Origin: Morinoia aosen | Taxonomy: Eukaryota; Arthropoda; Malacostraca; Amphipoda; Talitridae | Assembly (NCBI GenBank): GCA_030386875.1 | Contig: CM059560.1 | Span: 32,792,183-32,856,182 of the forward strand | DNA length: 64,000 nt | Direction: 5' to 3' | Shown: positions 47,216 to 58,400 of the stretch, piece after piece | Numbering within the stretch: the first letter of the stretch is position 1 | How the letters are laid out: each line of letters begins with the position of its first letter | Made by a program: the position numbers and the translations under genes | The notes under the pieces: model-generated | Databases searched by the model: none | What the model saw: only the letters and a program-made list of their open reading frames with translations | What the model was told of the DNA's origin: nothing

Positions 47216-48288
47216 ATCACTGCTATATTGAAAGAAAATACACACAACTCCCTGTTTTCGTTAGACGCAGGCGTCACGTGAAGGTACTGGAGCTTAAATC
47301 TCAAAATACGAGCCAGGGAAGGAAGATCAAGTTCAGATATTCTTGTCATGTGAGGAAGCAAATAGAAGGAACTGAGGCACTAGAACGGGCAGTCTTCACT
47401 TAAAACGGACTTTGATATCAATAACCAAACTCTCATTCTGCGATGCAGAAACAATCACACCATCTGAACAAAATGCCTCTCAGAAGCTCGTCACTCCCAC
47501 TACGACCGAATGTCGCAATTCTTCGCGTCACATTCAGTTCACTGGGCTTCACTTTCATTAAAGTTCAAGAAGACATGAGAGAAAGTTTCTTAATTAATAC
47601 TCTTTGAAGAGCCTTAATTGCAAGCCTCAAGCGCAGAGTTTTACATCTGCGTCCAACGAGGATCATCTGTTGGCCCCTACAGCTGCTCTGCACAGCTAAC
47701 AAACTAATGTAATTATTTACTATACTAAGAATAAAATTAAATCATTTTGCTCGAATGATGAAGGGACTAATTCAAATGACTTAGATTGAAATGTTGAAAA
47801 AATTCCAGGAGAGACGAGACACAAAGTCAAATGGAAATGTTCTTGAAACATCATTTTAGTAAACGTGACCGAAATGAATGAACCCTCGGCACAAATAATT
47901 TTGCTGGCTGTGCTCCGTAAAGTAAAAAGAATGAGTGATACTTACTACACGAAATAGCATGTAACCACCAGTTCGCTATAAACTATATAAAAACTTTCAT
48001 AAAGAATACTGATTAAAAAACTTTCCTTCATAGATTTCACAGAAGCTTTAAAACAATGGCATTAAATTAACAGTTCAGTAGAAAGCTGCAGTAGCTGTCA
48101 TAAAACCTCGCAGTATTGTACTAATCTGTTGAATGCTTAGCAGAAAAATATCGATAAGAATCTTTTACCCCGTAATACTAGATCGGGTTTAGTTCAACAT
48201 TAAGCTTGAATTAAGAGAGAGTTTTACATCTGAGTGTCTCTGTATTAATGCGTGTCTCTGTATATTAATAAAATAAAAGGTTTTACCT
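47216..48288. other. Unassigned sequence between two inverted repeats
   Basis: No transposase-like frame and no other repeat. If the flanking copies are termini, this is the non-coding interior. Confidence 0.4.
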
Positions 48289-48395
48289 TTTTACTCCCAC
48301 TCCCCCCTTAGAATTGTATAGTGGGAAATTGTGTGCAGATGTTAAAATTGAAACAGAATAAAAAAATTGAAATCAATGAGGTAATTTTGGAACAC
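48289..48395 (-). repeat. Inverted dispersed repeat, right copy
   Basis: Reverse complement of 47096-47215 with scattered mismatches (for example CCCACTCCCCCCTTAGAA against TTCTAAGGGCGGCGTGGG). Confidence 0.8.
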
Positions 48396-48645
48396 TATAT
48401 ATACTAGGTATTGAATTAATCATTACTTTAATACTCATTACTGAAATGAACAAAAGATTACTATCACCTTGCCATCATTAGGTTTTGATCGAATACATGT
48501 TTAGCAAGTCACCGATCTTGTGTTGATACCTGATGTTGTCAGAGTCTTCAGTTTATCAATATCTCTTGAAACAATTAATGAATATCATACAAAATATATA
48601 TACATGATACCATGAGACAAACAAACACTATATATACGAGGTATT
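48391..48645. repeat. Direct repeat pair, 22 bp, 233 bp apart
   Basis: AACACTATATATAC followed by (T or G)AGGTATT occurs at 48391-48412 and 48624-48645, with a single mismatch. It could be a target duplication of a 211-bp insertion or a chance survivor of an older duplication. Confidence 0.6.
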
Positions 48646-48724
48646 CCCGCACGCACGAACCATGCACAAAAGCTGTCAGAACTTTCTTTTATATTTTGAG
48701 GAGGCTTTGAATAAAAACTGTAGT

Positions 48725-49485
48725 TAAAATCACCAAAAAAATACGTAAATTAACACGAGGATACCAATAAATGGAAAACAACAGTAAATTATCTAAGAGA
48801 CACCAATAAAAGAGCTGAAGTAAATTAACATAGGGAAAACAATAAACAAATAAGCTCCTGTATATTAACATAGCGACAACAATTAACTAGTAAGCCACAG
48901 TAAATTGACCTAGAGAAAACAATTGGCAAATGAGCTGCAATCAATTACATAAGGACATTAATATATATATTAATGTCCTTATGTAATTTACTGCAATACT
49001 CAGCCGCAGTAAATTAACATAAGGACATCAATAAATGAATGAGCTGTAATAAATTAATACAGGGACATCAATAAATGAATGAGCTGCAGTAAATTAATAC
49101 AGGGACATCAATAAATGAATGAGCTGCAGTAAATTGATACAGGGACATCAATAAACAAATGAGCTGCAGTAAATTAACACAGGGACATCAATAAATGAAT
49201 GAGCTGCAGTAAATTAATACAGGGACATCAATAAATGAATGAGCTGCAGTAAATTGATACAGGGACATCAATAAACAAATGAGCTGCAGTAAATTAACAC
49301 AAGGACACCAATAAACAAATAAGCTGCAGTAAATTGATACAGGGACATCAATAAATGGATGAGCTGCAGTAAATTGATACAGGGACATCAATAAACAAAT
49401 GAGCTGCAGTAAATTAACACAGGGACATCAATAAACAAATGAGCTGCAGTAAATTAACACAGGGACATCAATAAACAAATGAGCT
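48725..49485. repeat. Minisatellite, 40 bp unit, about 19 copies, decayed on the left
   Basis: Unit GAGCTGCAGTAAATTAATAC plus AGGGACATCAATAAATGAAT. Right-hand copies (49020-49485) are nearly identical and alternate AATGAAT with AACAAAT endings. Left-hand copies (48725-48940) are progressively diverged. A single unit is inverted around 48965-49000, where a perfect palindrome lies. Confidence 0.95.
48943..48988. other. 46-bp perfect palindrome
   Basis: The arm AATTACATAAGGACATTA is followed by the self-complementary centre ATATATATAT and then the exact reverse complement of the arm. It marks the point where the 40-bp unit is restated in the opposite direction, so it arose inside the array. Confidence 0.95.
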
Positions 49486-50460
49486 TGAGAAGTGTTACAT
49501 GACTGCAAACAAGCGCAGTTTGAGGCACCAAGCTCGCGTTCAAGTCCCCGCTACTTTGCTCTAGCATCGCGTCGCCTTAATGAAGCGACCATCCGTCACA
49601 TGAACTCTGGAATTCTCCTGTTTCAATTTGCCCCAAATGAATGACGTTGGAATTTGATTACTCTAAAGCTCCTAATTAGTTCCCATAGAATATCGCCGCA
49701 GCTCACGGGTCCCCCGTGGTGTCGGTTTGTGTTGAAATACTAATTTTTAATTCAAATCTTCACGAGAAAATCATTTTGAATAATAATTTAATAATAATAA
49801 TTGTAAAACTCTCAGAAATGAACTAATAATACTTTTTTCAGAAAAAATTTTTGACAAATTATTTTGGAAATTAAATATAATAATAATAATGAAATAATAA
49901 TAAAATAAAAACAAATAATAATAAAATAAAACAAAATAATAATAAAATAGTAATAAAATAATAATAAAATAATAATTATAATTCTAAAACTCTCAGAAAT
50001 GATCCAATAATACTTTTTTTCAGACAAAAATTATGAATCCCATTCCTTCCGATGCAAAGAATGAATTTCAATATTCTCTTTGCTTTGATATGAATTTCAG
50101 GTACAGTTTCTAAACGCGAATGAGGAGTCCATATGCTGGGGTTTCATTAAATACTGATACGGATGAATTAAACGAACCCGCAATTCTTTAACATTGTAAT
50201 TCATCACTGGACTGTGAGACCAGGCAATCCAATGCACGCACGCCTCACACAACACCGGACCACAGGGACACCAACACGGCTGCCTGTGCAGGGACACCTT
50301 CTCAACTTTCAGGTGACAAAGTGAACCGTGACCTCCTAAAAATTGCTTTCCATGTACCCCGCTGATAATTTTTTAAAGTTTTTGTGGTGTCATTAAAAAT
50401 GTTAACGACCGACAAGCTTCACGGAAGCCATGAGAGACTGCTTCAACAACTATAACACAA
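49486..50460. other. AT-rich microsatellite between two copies of a 45-bp duplication
   Basis: A (AAT)n/(AAAT)n stretch covers about 49780-49985. On each side lies the text CTCTCAGAAATGA followed by AATAATACTTTTTT and CAGA (49809-49845 and 49988-50025). No gene is seen; the 71-codon minus frame here is low-complexity. Confidence 0.7.
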
Positions 50461-50909
50461 CAGCTTCAGTGTGTACTGTAGCAGCGTCAGTGTGTGCTGT
50501 AGCAGCGTCAGTGTGTGCTGTAGCAGCATCAGTGTGTGCTGTAGCAGCGTCAGTGTGTGCTGTAGCAGCGTCAGTGTGTGCTGTAGCAGCGTCAGTGTGT
50601 GCTGTAGCAGCGTCAGTGTGTGCTGTAGCAGCGTCAGTGTGTGCTGTAGCAGCGTCAGTGTGTGCTGTAGCAGCGTCAGTGTGTGCTGTAGCAGCGTCAG
50701 TGTGTGCTGTAGCAGCGTCAGTGTGTGCTATAGCAGCGTCAGTGTGTGCTATAGCAGCGTCAGTGTGTGCTGTAGCAGCGTCAGTGTGTGCTGTAGCAGC
50801 GTCAGTGTGTGCTGTAGCAGCGTCAGTGTGTGCTATAGCAGCGTCAGTGTGTGCTGTAGCAGCGTCAGTGTGTGCTATAGCAGCGTCAGTGTGTGCTGTA
50901 ACAGTGTCG
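50461..50909. repeat. Minisatellite, 21 bp unit, 21 copies
   Basis: Unit GTAGCAGCGTCAGTGTGTGC plus T, with a GTAG/ATAG variant. Open frames run on both strands (168 and 186 codons plus, 155 minus) with seven-residue periods such as VAASVCA and AHTDAAT. Copies are nearly identical. Confidence 0.97.
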
Positions 50910-51485
50910 TTACGCATTATGGAGTTATATTTATAGCTCCTAAGTTAATCTCTCTCCACCTCAGAATCAAAAGGCCTCCGCAACTTCAGATGAAACAGAG
51001 AAGAAACTTGCCTACCAAATCACTTTCTTAACATTCGCGGTTGGAAAAGTTTCGAGGTTCGACTGGAGGCGTCGAAGAAGATTTGAACTATTTTCTGTGT
51101 TTGGAGAAGTCATCAACTCTAAGACAATCTATCCTTGGATCAGACCTTGAAGCGAAGGAAAAAATTAAAGTTTTGTAGGTATGTAAATACAAGTGCGTTA
51201 AAATAGCAATGAACTAAACCAAGCACGCACGGATGGGAATTTTGGGTACGCACTCGCATCTGTTTGAGTGCTTGGATATGTTTTAACAAAAAAGCGAGGA
51301 TTTTCTCAGTACCGTCCAAAATATTGAATTTAAGCTAAATTATTCTTTCGGCATCATGCTTGAAAATTTCAGGAAATATACTTCTCCAAAGTGGAAAAAC
51401 TTCAATGCATAAACTATCACTGCAGCTTGAAACATCTGTATTGAAGGAAAAATAATTTTATACATATCTATATATACAAAATCTA
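50910..51485. other. Unassigned sequence between minisatellites
   Basis: No recognised gene or element; a short TATATCTATATATAC-like patch lies near 51460. Confidence 0.4.
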
Positions 51486-52945
51486 AGCACCATAGTGAAA
51501 AACCCTCATTTTGCCTACAAAAACCCAGTACCTAGGCAGGAAAGCTCTAAATGCCCACATGAAAACGCAACACCACAGTGGAAAATTCTTTTTTGTATAA
51601 ACATAAGCCCAGTACCTCAATAGAAAGTCCTTATTCATATAGATAAACACACAGTTCTCGAATAGAAAATTCCTATTCGCATAAGAAAAACCCAGTACCT
51701 CAACAGAAAATCCCTATTCGCATAAACATAAACTCAGTACTCAACAGAAAATCCCTATTCGCATAAACATAAACTCAGTATTCAACAGAAAATCCCTATT
51801 CGCATAAACATAAACTCAGTACTCAACAGAAAATCCCTATTCGCATAAACATAAACTCAGTACTCAACAGAAAATCCCTATTCGCATAAACATAAACTCA
51901 GTACTCAACAGAAAATCCCTATTCGCATAAACATAAACTCAGTATTCAACAGAAAATCCCTATTCGCATAAACATAAACTCAGTACTCAACAGAAAATCC
52001 CTATTCGCATAAACATAAACTCAGTACTCAACAGAAAATCCCTATTCGCATAAACATAAACTCAGTACTCAACAGAAAATCCCTATTCGCATAAACATAA
52101 ACTCAGTACTCAACAGAAAATCCCTATTCGCATAAACATAAACTCAGTACTCAACATAAAATCCCTATTCGCATAAACATAAACTCAGTACTCAACAGAA
52201 AATCCCTATTCGCATAAACATAAACGCAGTACTCAACAGAAAATCCCTATTCGCATAAACATAAACTCAGTACTCAACAGAAAATCCCTATTTGCATAAA
52301 CATAAACTCAGTACTCAACAGAAAATCCCTATTCGCATAAACATAAACTCAGTACTCAACAGAAAATCCCTATTCGCATAAACATAAACTCAGTACTCAA
52401 CAGAAAATCCCTATTCGCATAAACATAAACTCAGTACTCAACAGAAAATCCCTATTCGCATAAACATAAACTCAGTACTCAACAGAAAATCCCTATTCGC
52501 ATAAACATAAACTCAGTACTCAACAGAAAATCCCTATTCGCATAAACATAAACTCAGTACTCAACAGAAAATCCCTATTCGCATAAACATAAACTCAGTA
52601 CTCAACAGAAAATCCCTATTCGCATAAACATAAACTCAGTACTCAACAGAAAATCCCTATTCGCATAAACATAAACTCAGTACTCAACAGAAAATCCCTA
52701 TTCGCATAAACATAAACTCAGTACTCAACAGAAAATTCCTATTCGCATAAACATAAGCCCAGTACTCAACAGAAAATCCCTATTCGCATAAACATAAACT
52801 CAGTACTCAACAGAAAATTCCTATTCGCATAAACATAAGCCCAGTACTCAACAGAAAATCCCTATTCGCATAAACATAAACTCAGTACTCAACAGAAAAT
52901 TCCTATTCGCATAAACATAAACCCAGTACTCAACAGAAAAAATCT
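51486..52945. repeat. Minisatellite, 41 bp unit, about 35 copies
   Basis: Unit AACATAAACTCAGTACTCAA plus CAGAAAATCCCTATTCGCATA. The central 29 or so copies are almost identical. The left edge (51486-51715) is diverged, and the right edge (52730-52925) alternates in a variant with AATTCC and AAGCCCAG that also appears at the left edge. Confidence 0.97.
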
Positions 52946-54202
52946 CTGCGGGCATGTAAAATGAGGACACTTGCCTGAATATCTTGCATGGGTTTCAGTG
53001 AAACTTAGATGTCCATCACCGCGCAAGGCGTCCCCGAATATTAGCCATTCTATATAATTTAATTTTTATGGAGAAAATTTGGCCACAAGTAATGAAAATT
53101 TCTAAACTATGTGAAAACATCAATTTCTCTCAGGAATTAAAAAATACATATATTTCTCCTTCAACTAGCGTTTTAATAAAATTTTCAAGCAAATGAATTT
53201 TAAGCACATTTTAGAAAATTCAGACACACGCATTGAAACAAAATACATATTTTCAGCTCCACAACATGACATGTCGGATTCTACAGAAAGAACATACGAA
53301 AGAACGGTTTTTAAATGAATTAAATACTTGGCACACGCCTAAAATTTTAAACAATTCAAACAAAATTTTTTACCGAGGTTGAAAGACAAAGTGTACCAAA
53401 TAATTAAAGACAGCCAGTTTTTATGGCATGAAGCTCCATATTTATTTAAAAGTATAAATTAAAAACTTTTGTGCATTTCAAACCATTATTCATGAAACCT
53501 ACTTTTCTTATTCTCCTCCTCAGGAATGTGATGGTAGATCAATTTGTCTTGCGATTTAAAGCCCTTGAGAACTGAATTAGAGTCCGTACACATCTCGGAA
53601 GAAATTGGAGCGACTCAATTTGTTTCGAAAATCCAGCAAAGGACATCCGTTACAAGTGAAGTAAAAATGTATTTTCAAAAATAATAAAAAGTCAACAAGG
53701 AACAAGGATATAATGAGAACATGAGTAGCCTCGTTATTGAACATTATTAGGAAGAAGAAAATTACCTCGTTATTCAATATTCCACAAGATGTTACTTACA
53801 AATGCACTCCCCGTCTATAACTGAATGAACCAATAAGTCTCATTCAGGTTTACAGTAATAAATATCAACCAGTTTTAAAATGCAATCTATCTATCAGTTA
53901 ATTCTAGTTTCATCCACATTTTGAAGAGTTTTGTTAAATATTTTTACATGCTTCTAGGTGGTTTGTGTTGCCTCATGCTGCCTTTCCCTGTACAACTAGA
54001 AATTTTTGCAAGAAAATGTTACCCTCAAATGACTCCTGCTCAAAGGAACCTTGTTATTTCTGCAGGACAGCTTCGTGACGACGATGGCAGTATTTATTTC
54101 GTAATTACAATGGGGAAGTGCGCAAGGGGTAATTATTCTGAGTTTAACGTTGCAGCGGGTCTGAAAAAGTAAAATCTGCTGCAGGTGACCATATGCCCAA
54201 AC
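52946..54202. other. Unassigned AT-rich sequence
   Basis: An 83-codon plus frame at 53921-54172 starts with a hydrophobic segment (about residues 6-28) and has four further cysteines, but no family is recognised and it is not called a gene. The rest is plain. Confidence 0.35.
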
Positions 54203-54430
54203 TTTACCCTTTACCGCCCAAGTGCACTGTACGGTCCTCTTCCAAAAATAAAAATAATAAATGGTATTCCTTATTCAATTTGTTCACTGATGTGTCCTTT
54301 GAACTTCACTGCCGAGTGGCAGTTCCTTCCCAATCTTGATAACAGTGACTACCTAATGCCAGTGTCGGTTTAGTGATAGTGGTTGTCATAACGGTAATAT
54401 GAGTATAAAATGTGGGCGTTAAAGGCTTAA
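54203..54430. mobile_element. piggyBac-type MITE, copy 3 (diverged)
   Basis: A 220-bp element aligned over its whole length with the copies at 15494 and 29907 but carrying many substitutions. The left flank is TTTA in place of TTAA, the left terminus is CCCTTTACCG and the right is CGTTAAAGGC followed by TTAA. The internal GAGGACACC palindrome has decayed. It is older than the other two copies. Confidence 0.85.
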
Positions 54431-54735
54431 ATCCAGGGGTTCTCTTCAAAATGGAAAACTAAAATCTCTCAGATATAGAATATGGCATCTTGTATCCTAC
54501 AAAAAGCCTCAAAAATGTACAAAAAATCCGTAAAATAGCTGATCATAAAAATTTATGAGTTGTTGGCTCACAAGCAATAGAGGAAAAATTCTACAAAGAG
54601 CACCTTATTCTCTCCTCAGTTGTGCAAAAAAAAGAAACAAATTTCATTAATGGACGATTTTTGTAAAATAAGTCCCGCTACCTTTGTGAAACACGACACT
54701 AATTCTGCGGGCTGCAGGTGCAGTAGCCGCTAATC

Positions 54736-55490
54736 GTTAGACACGACAAAGCACGATTTGGCTAGACTCAACACACGATTTAGTTAGACACAACACATGG
54801 TTTTGTTAGACACAGCACATGGTTTTGTTAGACACAACACACGACTTAGTTAAACACAACACACGATTTGGTTAGACACAACACATGGTTTTGTTAGACA
54901 CAACACACGACTTAGTTAGACACAACACACGATTTGGTTAGACACAACACATGGTTTTGTTAGACACAACACACGATTTGGTTAGACACAACACACGACT
55001 CGGTTAGACACAACACACAACTCGGCCACACAACACACAGCTCGGTGAGACACAACACACAACTCGGTGAGACACAACACACAACTCGGTGAGACACAAC
55101 ACACAACTCTGTGAGACACAACACACAACTCGGTGAGACACAACACACAACTCAGTGAGACACAACACACAATTCGGTGAGACACAACACACAACTCGGA
55201 GAGACACAACACACAACTCGGAGAGACACAACACACAACTCGGTGAGACACAACACACAACTCGGTGAGACACAACACACAACTCGGTGAGACACAACAC
55301 ACAACTCGGTGAGACACAACACACAACTCGGTGAGACACAACACACAACTCGGTGAGACACAACACAACTCGGTGAGACACAACACTCAACTCAGTTCTA
55401 CACAACACACAACTCGGTGAGACACAACACACGACCAGTTATACATAACACATGACCAGTTGGACACAACACACAACTCAGCCACACAAC
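54736..55490. repeat. Minisatellite, 22 bp unit, about 33 copies, two subfamilies
   Basis: The right two thirds have the unit AACTCGGTGAGACACAACAC plus AC. The left third has GATTTGGTTAGACACAACAC and CATGGTTTTGTTAGACACAAC variants in a repeating order, a higher-order block of about three units. The minus frames (134, 142, 69 and 62 codons) are stop-free by composition, with a 22-residue period. Confidence 0.95.
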
Positions 55491-58400
55491 AAGGATGCCG
55501 GAGAGCAGCAAACAAGCCCTTAGCGAACATCGAAATAAGCGCACCAACTGAAGATGCCCAAGCAACGATGCCCTTTTAATGCAAGTCTAAAATTGCAGGG
55601 GAAGTTCCGTAAAGGACGTTAATTAACAAATTTTGTTCCCTGAACGGCGAATAATTATGAACACTCCAACCCAGCAAGCAGGTCGGCTGGAACGAACACA
55701 TACGAATTTTTGCTTTCGCTTTAGCTGAGGGCTTAGGCTTCAAGATCAAATGCTGACTGGAGAGCTCTCGCTATGGTTGTTCATTGGTTGTGCAGTTAGC
55801 GCTGTTGCCATGGCGAACCCAGAGAAAGTTTTTGTTGCACAGAGAAAGATATTTGTAGAGCTTCCGTGATCTTTCTTTCAGAAAGCTTAAGAACGCTTGG
55901 AAAGTATTTACGTCAATCTAAAGCTGTTTTTAATCTTATACCCATCTTGAATTAAATTGGATTTTCGTTACATGTGATGTTTAAATTTTCCACTACGTGG
56001 AACTCCAGTAATGAATAAAATTACAATAGGTAAAATTTCATCATGCCACTTCGTATCGTCCATCTCGTTCCAGTTTTAAATGTTCCCAAGCGGAGGTTGT
56101 AGTTAAGTCTTGAAAATTCTAACTCTTTCAATGGCGAAAAGTTTGAAGTGCGGGTCTCTTTGGTTCAGATTTTTGCTCGGCTTGACTGCAATCACGATTT
56201 AGCGCTGCTGACGCCCGCGTGTTGCTCATGGCAGACTACCATGGTGTTGCTGCTCGTGCGCTGTGGCCGAGAGTGCGGAGCGGCCGACGTCCGGGGCTGC
56301 CTGATTCTCCCACTCAGTGAACTCAATTACAAGTTGGCCACTTGACTGGTTTTGTAGGAAAGTTCCAAGGAATGGAATGCTGAAATACTGTAAAGAATAA
56401 CACACGAATTTCACGTTTTTTTCCTTTGCCTCTTGTCAGAAATTTGGATTTAAAATATGGTTTGAAAAGTCGCTATTTTTCATTGAGCGAAATCTCGCTA
56501 AAGTGGCGGCTTGCAGCAGCACTTAGCTCGACAGGTGTCTTGTGTGTGACAGACGAGATTGAATTGTACTGCGCTTTGAGGAGGTTACTAACCTCTATAT
56601 TATTATAGTGCGTAGCACCTGTCAGGGAGTATGTGATCGCCTTTTCTTTACTATTTTACTTTGTGATTGCAATCGCATTTTCTGTTCATTTTGTTCAGTT
56701 ATGTATCTTGCATGTTTGCAACCTCTTTTCTGCCCATTTAACCATTGGGTCGTTGTGGGTCGTCAAAACTATTTGGTCCTTGTGACTCGTCAAAACTATT
56801 TCCTTGTTACTCGTTCAAAACTATGAGTTAAGGCTTCTCTTACTATTTTCACTATCGTACTACCCGCGGCTCTACAGTGCCCTCTTGAAATCGAAAGTGA
56901 TTAGGCACTATTTCAAGGTGAGCCGGTGGTGATATGAGATTTGGAATAGGTGCGAGACGTAAAGTGGCTCTATTTTCTGTTGTGACCTTTTGTTCTCCCT
57001 CAGAATCCTTTGGCGAGCGTGATCTGGATGGGATATTCCTTAAAGAGGCTACTTTGTTCGATCTGCCTGGCCTAACTTTCATCTCCAGCGTGTGATTCAT
57101 CTCCGAATTTATTTTTTTTTACTCTAGGTATTGCCCAGGTTCGTACCTCGAACTTAATGAAAGTTTCCAGAATGATATCTAAGAGTGCTACATGATCTGA
57201 TGCGGTGGTGCCACATTTAAACACTAATTGATTCCTCCTTGAATTGCAGTTCTGTGTTGGGCTGGGAGGCGCCGGAATTCTAATGGCCTCTAGTTCACTT
57301 TGTTAAAACGTCAGGATGTAAGAATATACACCCTAATAATTCGTTGGGTCTTCTGGCACAGTGCAGACTCGAATGAAGACTATTGAATTCTCTGAATTCT
57401 CCTAATTGGGACTTTATCGTTGACATTTTTTCGTGTTAAAAAGGGATTCAAATATTAAAAAAATTGAGTTCCTCTGTGCGTCATTTCCTAAGTTCCGGTT
57501 AAAATATCCCACACTCTCTCTCTTTTCCTTAGTAAGGAAATTTATCAGGGCTCAAGTAAAGTATTTCATGGATTCTTTTTTACAGAATTTTTCATTTTTC
57601 AGACTTGTGAAGTGAGTTTTAATTGACGTATTATTGGAAAAATCATTGCCAACCAAGCTGCTTCAGCAGTAGTTTCTAAGAACCAAAGTCTTTCACGGGC
57701 AAAAATGCTGCAATAATTTACTCGCCACTTTCTTATATAGAAAAATTTACTTTTTGTGCAAATGAATTCCAAGTGCATTAAAGAAGAACAAAAACTTATC
57801 TGTTGCAGCCCCCCAAAGAACAAGTATTCCATGAAGCGCGACAAAAGTTCTCTGGAACTCATGGAAAAAGCCCAGCGATAAAAGAAATAGGTATCAATGC
57901 TGCCTGTGTGAGCTATATCGCGTGATACCGGCCTCCCTGCGGCATCCTGCGCTCTATCACAATCAAGTGAGGGTCAAGGCGGGATACAGCCTTATTCATG
58001 GCGTCGGACGCGCGGGGGTGTCTCGGGAATACTGAATTTACGCCAGATGTGCGCAGAATACAAATAAGCTAAAATACACGGGACGGAAATTGTCGAGTCT
58101 TTGCTGGAAAATGACGCTCAATTGAATGGACAAAGATGTAAGTTGGGAGCTTTTGTTCTCCCTGGTTACTGCACTGAAATGTGCAAGTTTGGGGCGACTG
58201 TCGGTGTGCTATGGTGCGCTATTTTCGTTGTGATATATGATGTTAAGGTTCCACTAGGCTTTTTCTTACTCATTTATCTTACATGTGATAATAAAACCAA
58301 ACTTATTAGGGATTTTCGACCTGGTTAAATTTATGTAAAACACCTCTAGTCATCCGCTCCAGCAGCGTGATGCTGGTGAATAGTAACCCTAACTACAGAA

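Noticed and set aside
50430-51031. 168- and 186-codon frames as a low-complexity secreted protein
   Set aside because: Again a 21-bp array open on both strands; no codon-position bias.
51486-52945. CRISPR array
   Set aside because: The repeats are contiguous with no variable spacers, and the window is eukaryotic. The same applies to the 29-, 31- and 40-bp arrays.
54960-55432. Cysteine-rich minus-strand proteins (134 and 142 codons)
   Set aside because: Overlapping frames of a 22-bp array; the cysteines come from the repeated ACACAAC word.
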